A stretch of 64,000 bases of DNA from Bacillus sp. OK048 (GCF_900103525.1 NZ_FNHN01000012.1:1-64000); one strand, 5' to 3'. Counted from the stretch's first letter, positions 52,668 to 62,456 are shown. Numbers and translations: made by a program. Notes: generated by a model not told the origin, from the letters alone.

Positions 52668-53582
52668 TCATCCCTCGTATGCTTTCCTCAATTCCACAAG
52701 GTCAAATTTCTTCATTTTTAGAAATGCTTGTGTTACACGTGCACGTTGCTCAGGTGTACTCTTGCTCATCATCTCGTCCATTTCACTTGGCACAATTTGC
52801 CAAGATACACCAAACTGATCTTTCAGCCAACCGCATTGCTCGGCTTCAGGAACGGCAGAGAGCTTCTCCCAGTAGTAATCAATCTCTTCTTGGCTATCAC
52901 AGTACACCATAAATGAGATTGCCTCGTTAAAACTAAATTTATGCTCGTGCGCACTATCCATTGCGACAAACCATTGATTTTCTAAGCTAAAATCTGAGAA
53001 CATGATGGTTCCTTCTTTGTCAGGCTCCATGCCATTCGGGTAACGGGCGATATGCCCCCGCTTTGCGTTCTTAAATACAGATATATAAAAATTAACCGCC
53101 TCTTCCGCGTTGCCGCACTGATCGCCGACAAACAAAAGTGAGGGCACGATTGCGGGACGCTCTTCACCTTCTGGATTAGTAAGCATTAACTGCCAAGACA
53201 ATCCATATTTATCCTGAATCCAGCCATATTTTTCACTGAACGGATACTTATCAAGTGGCATTAAAGCTGTTCCACCTTCGGATAATTTGTTCCAAACCTC
53301 AATTATTTTTTCACTCGCATTTTTTTCTCGCGATGGATCAAAATTAACGATGAAAGATTCCGATGGATTGATTTTAAAATATGGTCCTGCGCTGATTGCC
53401 ATGAACTTCTGCCCCCATAGCTCAAAAGAGACGATGTCAGAGTCCCCAGAGGGCGTGTCATGGATAGATGTTATATTTGTAATTTTTGAATCTGGGAATA
53501 TGGAGGTGTAAAACTCAGCTGCTTCTTTTGCCTCCTTGTCATACCATAAATGCGGAACAATTTTTTGATTTTTTTTTGACAT
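52668..53582 (-). CDS. VOC superfamily protein, two PhnB-like domains
   Basis: A 304-residue protein made of two similar vicinal-oxygen-chelate (PhnB, 3-demethylubiquinone methyltransferase-like) domains: the first begins [20 protein letters not shown], the second [19 protein letters not shown], and the two share the ending [14 protein letters not shown] / [14 protein letters not shown]. Function of this family is unknown; the fold resembles glyoxalase and resistance proteins. AGGAGG precedes ATG. A 20-bp tandem repeat array lies 57 bases upstream. Confidence 0.87.
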   Translation of the reverse strand: MSKKNQKIVPHLWYDKEAKEAAEFYTSIFPDSKITNITSIHDTPSGDSDIVSFELWGQKFMAISAGPYFKINPSESFIVNFDPSREKNASEKIIEVWNKLSEGGTALMPLDKYPFSEKYGWIQDKYGLSWQLMLTNPEGEERPAIVPSLLFVGDQCGNAEEAVNFYISVFKNAKRGHIARYPNGMEPDKEGTIMFSDFSLENQWFVAMDSAHEHKFSFNEAISFMVYCDSQEEIDYYWEKLSAVPEAEQCGWLKDQFGVSWQIVPSEMDEMMSKSTPEQRARVTQAFLKMKKFDLVELRKAYEG

Positions 53583-53638
53583 TGTGTATTCCTCCTAAAT
53601 TTTCTTTAACATTTATGATTGAGACAGTTGCTTTTATG

Positions 53639-53818
53639 TAAGTATTCTTGCTATACGCCAGTATTTTTCGTGATCCGCCAGTATTTCTCGCTATACGCCA
53701 GTATTTTCCCCCATCCGCAACTATTTCTCGCCATACGCAACTATTTCTCGCCATACGCAACTATTTTCCCCTATCCGCCAGTATTTCTCGCCATCCGCAT
53801 CTATTTCTCTATTTAGTA
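53639..53818. repeat. 20-bp tandem repeat array, nine units
   Basis: Nine units in exact 20-base register: typical unit AACTATTTCTCGCCATACGC, with variants beginning CAGTATTT and ending ATCCGC. Two adjacent units (53719-53758) are identical and the first and last are degraded. No spacers, so not CRISPR. Confidence 0.9.
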
Positions 53819-53918
53819 TAATAACGTGCCTTAACACAATTATCCAATATTTAACTGATTTTGTTGAAAAATAGTTAGCTCAATAACTAAAGAAGTTATT
53901 CGGGGACTTTCTATTATC

Positions 53919-53940
53919 AAGCATTTTTAATGCTTTTTTT
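53919..53940 (+). terminator. Terminator-like hairpin in the leader of the OYE gene
   Basis: AAGCAT / ATGCTT stem and TTTTTTT run, 52 bases before the OYE start codon with no plus-strand gene upstream. It could be an attenuator. Confidence 0.45.
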
Positions 53941-53992
53941 ACATCATAAAAGTAAGATAAAAGGGTTCACTAAGATATGGAGGTAAATACTT

Positions 53993-55123
53993 ATGGATCT
54001 CAAATATACAGCACTATTCCAGCCCATTATCTTGCGCAGCGGAATTCAATTAGATAATCGTATCGTTATGGCACCCATGACGACTTGGTCGAGTAATGAT
54101 GATTACACCGTTTCAGATGAAGAAGTAGCCTACTATAGCCGCCGATCACAAGGAGTCGGAATGGTTGTTACAGGTTGTGCATATGTCACAGCTAGCGGAA
54201 AAGCATTTCATGGTGGATTTGGAAGCGATCACGATGACTTTATTCCAGGTTTACGCCGACTAGCTTCTGCCATTAAAGAACAAGGAGCAAAAGCAGTCCT
54301 GCAAATTTTCCATGGCGGCAGGAAGTGTTCACCAGAGTTAGTTCCAAATGGAGAAATTGTTAGTGCCAGCGCTGTTCCTGGAGAACAAGGGACAGGATCC
54401 AATCAAGTTCCTCGTGCTTTGACCGAGACAGAAATTGAATCCATTATTCGTGATTTTGGCGAGTCAACCCGGCGAGCAATTCAAGCAGGATTTGATGGGG
54501 TTGAATTACATGGAGCGAATGGATATTTAATTCATCAGTTCTTCTCACCATATTCCAACCGCCGTGAAGATCAATATGGCGGCAGTTTGGAAAAAAGATT
54601 AACATTTCCAATTGCCGTTATTGATGAAGTGAAAAAGGTAGTAGCTGAACATGCGAAACAACCATTCATCGTTGGATATAGATTCTCCCCAGAGGAACCT
54701 GAAACACCCGGAATAACAATGGCTGATACCCTTGCCTTAGTGGATGTTTTAGCAAATAAAGGGCTTGATTATCTGCATGTTTCCACATTGGAGTTCTGGT
54801 CAACTCCAAGACGCGGTGCGGAAGATTCACGTTCTCGTCTTGAAATGATTCAGGAGAGAGTTGGGGAAAGTGTTCCAGTGATTGGTGTCGGCTCCATTTA
54901 TACAGCTGACGATGCGTTAAAAGCAATTCAAACTGGTGTTTCAATGATTGCACTCGGACGAGAGCTTATTATTGACCCTGATTGGGTTGAAAAAGTTAAA
55001 TTAGGAAAAGAATCTGAAATTGAAACAAAACTAAAAAAAGACGCTCAATCTCGTCTTGTTGTGCCAAATTCTCTTTGGCAAATGATTGTCAATAGACCTG
55101 GATGGTTTCCAATGGAAGATTAA
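53993..55123 (+). CDS. NADH:flavin oxidoreductase, old yellow enzyme family (YqiG-like)
   Basis: A 376-residue FMN enzyme with a TIM barrel. FMN and substrate segments are RIVMAPMTTW (about 23-32), QIFHGGRKCSP, the active-site FDGVELHGANGYLIHQFFSP with its paired histidine/asparagine, and the late phosphate-binding VIGVGSIYTADDAL and MIALGRELIIDPDW. OYEs reduce activated C=C bonds and nitro compounds with NAD(P)H. Length and motifs are close to Bacillus YqiG. ATG follows GGAGG. Own terminator. Confidence 0.92.
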   Translation: MDLKYTALFQPIILRSGIQLDNRIVMAPMTTWSSNDDYTVSDEEVAYYSRRSQGVGMVVTGCAYVTASGKAFHGGFGSDHDDFIPGLRRLASAIKEQGAKAVLQIFHGGRKCSPELVPNGEIVSASAVPGEQGTGSNQVPRALTETEIESIIRDFGESTRRAIQAGFDGVELHGANGYLIHQFFSPYSNRREDQYGGSLEKRLTFPIAVIDEVKKVVAEHAKQPFIVGYRFSPEEPETPGITMADTLALVDVLANKGLDYLHVSTLEFWSTPRRGAEDSRSRLEMIQERVGESVPVIGVGSIYTADDALKAIQTGVSMIALGRELIIDPDWVEKVKLGKESEIETKLKKDAQSRLVVPNSLWQMIVNRPGWFPMED

Positions 55124-55126
55124 AAT

Positions 55127-55166
55127 AACTCCCAAATCAAAACCTAGTGTTTGGATTTGGGAGTTT
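55127..55166 (+). terminator. Intrinsic terminator of the OYE gene
   Basis: AACTCCCAAATC / GATTTGGGAGTT, a perfect 12-bp stem followed by a T-rich run. Confidence 0.88.
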
Positions 55167-55171
55167 CTTCT

Positions 55172-55872
55172 TTATTTTTTGGCAACAACAATTAATGCAG
55201 GTGAATTTACGGAATAAGCACCCTTTTCAAAGTTACCGTAAATTTCAATTGTTTGAAACCCATTATCTTTTAGAATAGGAAGTAATCGCTTTGACGTGAC
55301 AGGATACAAAGAAGTTGTGTTAGAAAAGGATTGTCCAGCTGATGTTAATGTAGTAGTGAATAAAACCTTTTCTCCTGCAAGGTCATAACGGCGTTTAAAT
55401 TCAAATATTTCCTTTTGAATGATAGGAAATGTAAAATCCTCGTTTTCTAAAACTTTCTCAAAATTAACAATTTGGCAAATAAATACGCCATCCTCATTTA
55501 ACCTTCTGTATACTTGTTGAAGGAATTCGTTGATTTCCTCTAAATTGTTTAAATGAACAAGCGTGTTTCCAATGCAATAAATACCATCAAACGTTTCTTT
55601 AAATTCTTCTAGTTGCTGCATTGACTTCGTAAATACTTTTACTGAATGATTGGTTGCCTTTTCCCGAATTTGATCAGCCATTGCTTCTTCTGGTTCCGTG
55701 GCTGTAACTTTAAATCCTTCTTTTGACAAGTGAGTGCCATATTACCAGTACCTGCCCCAACGTCGAGCAGTAATCCTCCCTCTTTAAAATTAGATTTTAA
55801 AAAGTTAACGGCTTTCACATTAGTAGGAAAAATTTCGTCATAAAAAGGTGTTAGTGAACTGTAAAAAGTCAA
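55172..55872 (-). pseudogene. Frameshifted class I SAM methyltransferase
   Basis: The gene reads in one frame from TTG 55872 (MTFYSSLTPFYDEIFPTN, then motif I LLLDVGAGTGNMAL) and continues in another frame as SKEGFKVTATEPEEAM and on to VNSPALIVVAKK at 55172. The break lies at about 55730-55735: adding one base to CTCAC gives MALHLSKEGFKV, the normal methyltransferase continuation. So a one-base deletion splits an otherwise intact enzyme of about 233 residues. Either a real recent pseudogene or a sequencing error; the rest has no other damage. Confidence 0.85.
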
Positions 55873-56029
55873 TTAAATTTCCAGCCCTTCTTAATTTTTG
55901 TGAATTCTCTTCAACAGTATAAACCTTAACTACAATAAAATTAAGCCTTCAAAATGTTTCGATATATAAATAATTCAAATTTTTAAAGTGAAGAATAATA
56001 AAAAAAATGTGGTTAAATGAGGGTTCTAT

Positions 56030-56719
56030 TTGAAAAAACTAGCTCTGCTATCTTTAACATGTTTGTTATTTCTCACAGCATTAATAAAGACACAGGAGGT
56101 CGTGCCGTTTTTACAACCTGTCGCAAAAGGGCTGATTCAAAATACGAATGTTCCGGTATTATTACCAACATACTGGAGCGAACATCAGAGAAAGTCTAGA
56201 AAATATACGTCAGTTAAGGTGACAGCTCATGAAAATAGGTATAGTATTTATTTTTTATCTACAGATAAACCTTATCGAGCAAATGATCCAGCGTTATTTC
56301 AACCTCCTGAATCTAGTCGTATCGGAGGACTATCCGGTTATGTTGGAACGATGATGCCGAGCGACCGTCCGTATGATTTTGTTTTTTATAAAAAGAAAGA
56401 TGGTGTTAAGTTATGGGTCCAACCGTGGATTCGATCATTGATTTATGCAAAGCGTGGACCATGGACAATGCATTTTGATGGTGATAACGGGGATGAGCCG
56501 TATCAGCAGGCAGATGAGTTGTTCAAATACATGAAAAAAGTGAATTGGTTAAAAAACAAAGACATAATTGAAGGGCATATCAGCATACTTGGCACGAGAC
56601 AAGAAGCATACACAAGTTTTTCTTGGGAAACAGGCGATGGATATGTGTATGACTTTAATTATAAAGGTTCCATTAAGGAAGCGGTGAAAATTGTCGATAG
56701 GTTGGAATATGTTCAATAA
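56030..56719 (+). CDS. Secreted or membrane-anchored hypothetical protein
   Basis: A 229-residue protein with an N-terminal hydrophobic signal (MKKLALLSLTCLLFLTALIK) that is not followed by a lipobox. The mature part contains NVPVLLPTYWSEHQRK and later YDFVFYKKKDGVKLWVQPW, GPWTMHFDGDNG and LGTRQEAYTSFSWETG. No family recognised. TTG start after TGAGGG. Monocistronic. Confidence 0.7.
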   Translation: MKKLALLSLTCLLFLTALIKTQEVVPFLQPVAKGLIQNTNVPVLLPTYWSEHQRKSRKYTSVKVTAHENRYSIYFLSTDKPYRANDPALFQPPESSRIGGLSGYVGTMMPSDRPYDFVFYKKKDGVKLWVQPWIRSLIYAKRGPWTMHFDGDNGDEPYQQADELFKYMKKVNWLKNKDIIEGHISILGTRQEAYTSFSWETGDGYVYDFNYKGSIKEAVKIVDRLEYVQ

Positions 56720-56838
56720 AAAAATTATGTAACGGTTTACTTTAGAGGTGCAATCATCGTTAAAAGCATCTATATCGTTTGACAAAAGCTGAATCTGCCA
56801 TTATCATCAACTCAAACTTATTTACGGGAGAATAAAAG

Positions 56839-57291
56839 ATGAAAATTTTGGTTGACGCTGATGCTTGTCCGGTAAAAGATATTATTATCTCTGAAGGTAC
56901 TAAGGCTGGAATTCCTATTACCCTTGTTACTAGCTTTTCGCATTTTTCTACTACGGAACAACCGTCAGGAGTGGAAACCGTTTATGTTGATTCAGGTGCA
57001 GACGCCGCGGATTATCGGATCATGAAGTTAGCACAAAAAGGAGATATTATCGTAACCCAAGATTATGGACTTGCTTCGCTCGGTTTAGCAAAAGGGTGTA
57101 CGGTTCTACACCATACTGGATATAGTTATACAAATGAAAACATTGACCAATTATTACAAACACGTTATTTGAGTGCAATGGCTCGAAAAAGCGGTAAGCG
57201 CACAAAGGGACCAAAACCATTTACATCAGAAGATAAGGAGCAATTTAGGGGGCTTTTTAAAAGAGTAATTTCCAATACGAGTTTACTATGA
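56839..57291 (+). CDS. yqxD: UPF0178 (DUF188) family protein, YqxD/YaiI
   Basis: A 150-residue protein with the family start [31 protein letters not shown] and [18 protein letters not shown], which give a PIN/NYN-like pattern of acidic residues; the basic C-terminal [14 protein letters not shown] is also conserved. UPF0178 proteins are suspected nucleases, not biochemically defined. GGGAG precedes ATG. In B. subtilis yqxD lies near dnaG/rpoD, absent here. Confidence 0.9.
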   Translation: MKILVDADACPVKDIIISEGTKAGIPITLVTSFSHFSTTEQPSGVETVYVDSGADAADYRIMKLAQKGDIIVTQDYGLASLGLAKGCTVLHHTGYSYTNENIDQLLQTRYLSAMARKSGKRTKGPKPFTSEDKEQFRGLFKRVISNTSLL

Positions 57292-57306
57292 TTTTATAGA
57301 TGAAAG

Positions 57307-57332
57307 AAAAGCAACGATAGCTGCTTTTTTTT
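57307..57332 (+). terminator. Intrinsic terminator of the yqxD gene
   Basis: AAAGCA / TGCTTT stem followed by an eight-T run. Confidence 0.8.
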
Positions 57333-57481
57333 CATCTTGGTGTACCCTATTCCCTATAAAATTTCTCTTGTTTAAGGCTACTCTGTTAACTGATTCTAAA
57401 TTCTACCATTTTAGCTTTTTTACTCAAAATAAAAACACCCACAAACATCGTAGGTGAATGCTTAAATTTTATTCTCGACAG

Positions 57482-58435
57482 TTATTTTAATACCAAACCA
57501 CGTTTAATAATATTACAAATCGGTTCTTCGGTGGTAGTTCTGACTTTCACTTTGGCCGTACTTTCTTGGATTCTTTGGCAAACTTGATTTTTAATGTAGT
57601 AATTATGATGGAAAACACCACCTTGAATAATCACATCAAATTCGTCCTGCTGGATTTCAGCTTTTTCAATCGCCGTTTCAATTAGGAGCAGCAGTTCTTC
57701 CACTGCAGCATCTAAGATGCGTTTACTTACTGTATCTCCTAACTGAAATGCCTCACCCACTACAGCCGCAAGGGCCCCTACATCATCAACAGAATAAGAA
57801 TCACTATAGGTCCAATTATATAGATCTTCAATTTTATTAAAATTAAATTTCTCCAAAATAAGCTTGGATAAAAGTGTTTCCTCTCCCCGACCATCCATCA
57901 TTTTGAGAACAGAAGAGATGGCTTGTTTGCCGATCCAATAGCCGCTTCCTTCATCACCAACCCGGTGCCCCCAGCCTCCTGAACGGACAATTCGATTGTT
58001 GCCATCATGAGCAAAGACAATCGAACCTGTTCCAGCAATTAAGAGAATACCAGCTTTGTTTTGAGTAGCACCCAATAAGGCGGAAAGGCAATCATTTTCA
58101 ACATGTAAACTACCAATCTCAATCGACAAAGCCTCAACTGCTCGCTGAACAATTAATTTTACTTCCTTTTCATCATTACCCGTATCAATTCCAGCTAGGG
58201 CAAATACAGCTTTTTCTATGTTCACTGCTTTATTTGCTTCAATTCCTGCATCCTTAACAGCAGCAAGAACAGCTTCTACTAAAGCTTTTTTAGCTCCATC
58301 AGCACCAGTTACATGATAATTAGAAGCCCCAGCATGACCTTTACCAATGACGGTTCCATCAGAATCAACAAGGACTGCCAGTGTCTTTGTTCCTCCTCCA
58401 TCGACTGCCAGCAGTTCGATGGATCTCCTATTCAT
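57482..58435 (-). CDS. BadF/BadG-type sugar kinase (N-acetylglucosamine kinase-like)
   Basis: A 317-residue ASKHA-fold ATPase. Phosphate 1 motif LLAVDGGGTKTLAVLVDSDG (about 8-27), the KGHAGASNYHVTG substrate loop, the IAGTGSIVFA adenosine segment and RSGGWGHRVGDEGSGYWIG are those of GlcNAc/MurNAc kinases (NagK, MurK). Such kinases phosphorylate amino sugars at C6 or C1. No murQ or nagA is near; instead it ends an operon with a lyase and a creatininase, so its substrate may differ. ATG 58435 overlaps the lyase gene by eight bases. Confidence 0.85.
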   Translation of the reverse strand: MNRRSIELLAVDGGGTKTLAVLVDSDGTVIGKGHAGASNYHVTGADGAKKALVEAVLAAVKDAGIEANKAVNIEKAVFALAGIDTGNDEKEVKLIVQRAVEALSIEIGSLHVENDCLSALLGATQNKAGILLIAGTGSIVFAHDGNNRIVRSGGWGHRVGDEGSGYWIGKQAISSVLKMMDGRGEETLLSKLILEKFNFNKIEDLYNWTYSDSYSVDDVGALAAVVGEAFQLGDTVSKRILDAAVEELLLLIETAIEKAEIQQDEFDVIIQGGVFHHNYYIKNQVCQRIQESTAKVKVRTTTEEPICNIIKRGLVLK

Positions 58436-59951
58436 TAGCTCCAGTCCATTCGGTAAATGTGGCACTAACCTTTAAAGCAGAGGTGGTAAGGTGTTTTTGT
58501 CTTTCATCTAACCAGTTAACCAATTGTTTCTGTTCATAGAATCGTGCTTCAATGGTTTTTTCCATTCTGCTCGGGCTAGGACCGCCTTCTAGGTCTCGGA
58601 TCTGAACGAAATATTCAGGGCTCAAGCATTGGTCTAATTCTTCCTCAGTTAAAACTGATTCCTTCCCCGCTACCATTTTTGATTGTTCGTTTAAAAGTTT
58701 CAACGTTAGGGATTCTAATGACGTTTTTCCACTCTGCATGAGTTCCTTCACCGTGGCACTTACGACATGATGTGCTTGGCGGAATGATAGTCCATCCTTA
58801 CGCACAATAGTATCCGCTAATTCCGTAACGTTGGCAAAGCTTTCCTTCGCTCTTTTTAGAAGGGTTTCTTTCTTGACTTCCATTGTGAGTAAAACACTTG
58901 TTAATAAATCATAAATGCCTCCTAATTTTTCAATAGCTTTCCACATATACGGCTGCATATCATCTTCTGTATCTACAATATCTCCAAATGGCGTATTATG
59001 GAGCATAAGCAAGACGGTTTGGCAATCTCCTGCTACACTAGAAAGTAGACCTCTCATATGCTCAATGGAAACAGGATTGCGCTTTTGCGGCATAATCGAG
59101 CTGATTTGGACGTATGGTGCAGAAAGAAGAAATGCTCCATACTCCTGAGTACCCCATAGTAAAAAGTCTTGGATGGATCTACCTAAATTAAGTGCTGACA
59201 ACTGAACAGCCGTCGCCGTTTCTGCTATATAATCTGCACCTGCAACCGCATCCCAAGCATTATCAATCATATCTTCAAAGCCAAGTAGCTCTTTCATACG
59301 TTCACGGCTAATCCCAAATCCCGAAGTGGTTAGTGCGGCTGCTCCCATACTGCTGCGATTTACGGTTTTATAGGCAGCCTGCAGTCTCGTAATATCACGG
59401 GTAAGCATATCCGTCATCGCATTTAAATAATGAGACAAGGTAGTGGGTTGCGCTTGTTGGGTATGGGTATAGCCAATCATCACCGTTTCTTTATGTTCGT
59501 CCGTCAAGTCAATTAGTGCCTCACGAAGTGTTAATGCCTTCTCCACCAATAATAAAAGCTTTTTCCTTAGTGTCATGCGGTAAATCGCAATTCCCATATC
59601 GTTGCGGCTTCTGGCAATATGAAGATTTCCTGCAATATCGCCTGCGTCTTCAATTAAAGCATGCTCGACTTCAAAAAATAAATCCTCAAACTCACCCGTA
59701 TATCTTCTGTTATTAATCTCCTGTGCATCCAAATTGGCAACTGCTTTTGCAATTTTCCGGGCCTCTTCGTTTCCAACTAGCCCCTGTTCTACCAGCATAA
59801 TTAAATGGGCTTTATGAATCTCGACCATAGAGTCAATAAATTGTTGTTTTGCTTCATCATAGGCTGGTTCAAGCACCATCGATGTATAGGTTTTAGAAGG
59901 AAAGGTTGTGCCTTCCTTTTTTATGATTTGTTCTCTCAGTGAGGTTTTCAC
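58428..59951 (-). CDS. Argininosuccinate lyase/fumarase superfamily enzyme
   Basis: A 507-residue lyase. Conserved blocks are HIARSRNDMGIAIYRM, GYTHTQQAQPTTLSHYLNA with the catalytic histidine, and the signature SSIMPQKRNPVSIEH with the catalytic serine loop. The superfamily splits C-N bonds by beta-elimination to release fumarate. Length exceeds biosynthetic ArgH (about 460) and no argG or other arg gene is present, so a catabolic role, such as on EDDS-like N-substituted aspartates, is more likely than arginine synthesis. GTG 59951 is chosen with AAGGGATGG upstream. Confidence 0.85.
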   Translation of the reverse strand: MKTSLREQIIKKEGTTFPSKTYTSMVLEPAYDEAKQQFIDSMVEIHKAHLIMLVEQGLVGNEEARKIAKAVANLDAQEINNRRYTGEFEDLFFEVEHALIEDAGDIAGNLHIARSRNDMGIAIYRMTLRKKLLLLVEKALTLREALIDLTDEHKETVMIGYTHTQQAQPTTLSHYLNAMTDMLTRDITRLQAAYKTVNRSSMGAAALTTSGFGISRERMKELLGFEDMIDNAWDAVAGADYIAETATAVQLSALNLGRSIQDFLLWGTQEYGAFLLSAPYVQISSIMPQKRNPVSIEHMRGLLSSVAGDCQTVLLMLHNTPFGDIVDTEDDMQPYMWKAIEKLGGIYDLLTSVLLTMEVKKETLLKRAKESFANVTELADTIVRKDGLSFRQAHHVVSATVKELMQSGKTSLESLTLKLLNEQSKMVAGKESVLTEEELDQCLSPEYFVQIRDLEGGPSPSRMEKTIEARFYEQKQLVNWLDERQKHLTTSALKVSATFTEWTGANE

Positions 59952-59973
59952 TTTGGTCCATCCCTTCTGTCGC

Positions 59974-60705
59974 TTAATTTTCAAGCCAGTTTTTAATTAA
60001 CTCATTCATATTTGTCGTTGCTTTTTCAACGATTTTCTTCCCCTTTTCGTAGGAGGTTTGTTGAATAAGCCCTGTGTAACCATCCCATGCCTTTGGAGTG
60101 CCCTCTACAAGAATGTAGGGGTAGGATGAAAGTGGCTGAAACTCATTAAATTCTTCATCCATTAAATCTACATGGACCAAATCCGGACGAAACGCTTTGA
60201 CAGCAGACATTTCATAAGGTCCGCCATGTCCTCTTCCTTTCGTTCCTTCAAAGCCAATTTCAGTAGCCGCATTGATATCGACCATTTGCCACCAATTTAC
60301 TAATAAAAAGCTTGCGTCGGTATACTTACCCGTTACATATTCTGCTACTGTTCTAGAAACCCCCATATTGCCGTCATGTGCATTTAAGAGAATAATTTTT
60401 TTAATCCCTTGCTCAATAATTCCCATGGTTATATCAATCAAGTATTCCTGAATAATGCTTGGACGAATTGGAATCGTTCCTTTATATTTTTTCGTTTTTC
60501 CTGGACAAGCTGTATATGGAACAGTTGGGAACACAACACCACCTAAGCTAGGAGCAATCACGTTCGCAAATCCATCTGCTAACACAATATCCGTACCAAA
60601 AGGTGAATGTGGACCGTGATACTCAAAGCTCCCTAACGGAACAACAGCAAATGCTGCCTGCTCAAGCGTTTTTAGGTCTCTTCCATGAATGTCGCTTGCG
60701 TTCAC
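59974..60705 (-). CDS. Creatininase family amidohydrolase
   Basis: A 243-residue metal-dependent amidohydrolase. Ligand-type segments are VVPLGSFEYHGPHSPFGTD (about 20-38), NAHDGNMGVSRTVAEY and GRGHGGPYEMSAV with the histidine-glutamate pair. The family covers creatinine amidohydrolase, MftE peptidase and related ring- or amide-opening enzymes. GTG 60705 follows AAGGAGG by eight bases. It sits between the permease (13-base gap) and the lyase, so it acts in the same pathway, probably opening an amide or lactam before the lyase step. Confidence 0.85.
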   Translation of the reverse strand: MNASDIHGRDLKTLEQAAFAVVPLGSFEYHGPHSPFGTDIVLADGFANVIAPSLGGVVFPTVPYTACPGKTKKYKGTIPIRPSIIQEYLIDITMGIIEQGIKKIILLNAHDGNMGVSRTVAEYVTGKYTDASFLLVNWWQMVDINAATEIGFEGTKGRGHGGPYEMSAVKAFRPDLVHVDLMDEEFNEFQPLSSYPYILVEGTPKAWDGYTGLIQQTSYEKGKKIVEKATTNMNELIKNWLEN

Positions 60706-60718
60706 CACAATCTCCTCC

Positions 60719-62446
60719 TTAAATGGCTGATCCTGCTTTCCCATCTGTTATTTTTTGTGAAACGAAAAGAACAGTTATAATCAAAATAATTTGTAGCACA
60801 CCGTATGCGCAGGCTGTTCCGAATTTGAAAGCATACATTTTTTGGAATATCGCGACAGATAACGGCATCGTTGACGTACTATAAATTAAGATAGAGGCAA
60901 CGAATTCACCTATCCCTTGAACCATTGCAAGCAAGGTACCTGCAAGAATACCAGAGAACGCCATTGGAACAACGACTCTTCTAAATGTGTACCACCAATT
61001 CGCACCTAAGCTTCGAGCCGCTTCCTCTATCGATTCATCCATTTGCATTAATGCGGCAGAAGTAGATCGGAAAATAAGTGGTAAATGCCGTACAAAATAC
61101 GCTAATGGTAAAATCCAGAACGTCCCAATTAACACCTGGTTAAAGCTGAATACACTCGGTTCGCTGAACGCCGCGATCAAGTTAACCGCTACAACGGTAC
61201 CAGGCAGGGCCCATGGAACCATGATTAAAATATCAAGTAAGGCTTTTCCTTTAAACTTCATTCGAACCATGGCATAAGCCGCCGCTACACCGAACAAAAT
61301 ATTTCCGGCTGTTGCCACAAAACTCATCTGCAAACTGTTCCAAATTGGACGCCATGTTCGCTCATCGGTAAATAAATCAATATAGTGCTGCAAGGTATAA
61401 GCCGTAGGGATTACCTGAACTGTCCATTCCCCGTCGACTGAAAAAGAAATCAGCACAAGAACAAAGATTGGAAGCATTAAAATAATGACCCCGATAAACG
61501 AAAGAAACATCGACGTGTATTTTGCAAATTGGGAACGTAATTCGGTGCGATGAACACTAATCCCTTTGCTTTGATTTTGATAGTTCCGTCGTCCTTGGTA
61601 CCATCTCATCAAAATTAAGAAGGAAATCGAAACAATGGATAGTATGGTAGATTGTGTGGCTGCCATATCGAGACTTCCATTTGTACGTGATAAATAGATT
61701 TGCATCGTCATCGTCCGTTCTACACCAAACATCAACGGTGCAGTGTAGGACGCCATGGAAATCATAAACACAAGTAAGGATGCTGCAATTAACGCTGGAG
61801 TTAACATTGGAAGGATGACCTTCAACCAAATGCGAATTCTTCCAGACCCAAGGCTCGTCGCTGCTTCTTCTAAGGAAGGATCCAGGCCTTTAATCGCTGC
61901 TGCTGCTGTTAAATAAAAGTATGTGTACATGGTAAACGTATGAACGACGATAACACCCATAACACCTTTTAATGAAAAAGGTACTTTTTCAAGGTCAAAT
62001 AGTACCTGAAGTGCCCGTGGGATGATCCCACTTTCTCCATAGAGAAAGGTAAAAGATAACACACCTACAAGAGGCGGCAATGCCATCGGTACTAGGATTA
62101 AGACAGAAAGAAGCTTTCTTCCAGGAAACTCGTAACGCTCCATCAAAAACGCCATTGTGACACCAACTATGGCACAGGTAATCACGCTAATGACCGATAT
62201 ATATACACTTGTCCAAAGCGCTTCAAGGTTGGCTGTACTTGTTAACCCAAAAAAGCGTTGGTAATTTTCGAGTGTTGCCCCTTCTGCACCCACTACACTT
62301 TGAACAAAGGTTTGATAAAATGGATAGATAACATACGCTAAAAGAACTAAAAAAAGTGGTGAAATTAAAACATAGATAAAATATTTCGAACGAGAAAGGC
62401 GTGCCCACCAGTTTTCTCGCACAGCAGTAGTTTGATTCGCACTCAT
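60719..62446 (-). CDS. ABC transporter permease, fused double unit
   Basis: A 575-residue permease with about 12 spans: two binding-protein-dependent permease domains fused in one chain. Each has the EAA coupling loop: EEAATSLGSGRIRIWLKVILP (first half, about 180-200) and EEAARSLGANWWYTFRRVVVP (second half). Fused permeases of this type serve iron(III), spermidine/putrescine or 2-aminoethylphosphonate systems. ATG 62446 follows AGAGGTG. Runs between ATPase and creatininase. Substrate not predictable from the permease. Confidence 0.93.
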   Translation of the reverse strand: MSANQTTAVRENWWARLSRSKYFIYVLISPLFLVLLAYVIYPFYQTFVQSVVGAEGATLENYQRFFGLTSTANLEALWTSVYISVISVITCAIVGVTMAFLMERYEFPGRKLLSVLILVPMALPPLVGVLSFTFLYGESGIIPRALQVLFDLEKVPFSLKGVMGVIVVHTFTMYTYFYLTAAAAIKGLDPSLEEAATSLGSGRIRIWLKVILPMLTPALIAASLLVFMISMASYTAPLMFGVERTMTMQIYLSRTNGSLDMAATQSTILSIVSISFLILMRWYQGRRNYQNQSKGISVHRTELRSQFAKYTSMFLSFIGVIILMLPIFVLVLISFSVDGEWTVQVIPTAYTLQHYIDLFTDERTWRPIWNSLQMSFVATAGNILFGVAAAYAMVRMKFKGKALLDILIMVPWALPGTVVAVNLIAAFSEPSVFSFNQVLIGTFWILPLAYFVRHLPLIFRSTSAALMQMDESIEEAARSLGANWWYTFRRVVVPMAFSGILAGTLLAMVQGIGEFVASILIYSTSTMPLSVAIFQKMYAFKFGTACAYGVLQIILIITVLFVSQKITDGKAGSAI

Positions 62447-62456
62447 TCTATCACCT

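Larger units (their letters stand above)
53583..53992. other. Divergent intergenic region between VOC and OYE genes
   Basis: It contains the 180-base tandem repeat, then a possible plus-strand leader with an AATAACT/AGTTATT hairpin (53882-53900) and a terminator-like hairpin (53919-53940). No gene is supported; a minus-strand frame through the repeats is an artefact of the repeat. Confidence 0.5.

Noticed and set aside
53539-53760. Minus-strand frame through the 20-bp repeats giving a protein with repeated IARN/WRI-like pieces
   Set aside because: It overlaps the VOC gene start, has no ribosome site and follows only from the repeat; 20 bases is not a codon multiple.
53639-53818. CRISPR array
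   Set aside because: Units are directly adjacent 20-mers without unique spacers and there are no cas genes.
58428-59951. Arginine biosynthesis gene argH
   Set aside because: Longer than ArgH, and the operon is a transporter plus creatininase with no other arg gene; listed as superfamily member only.
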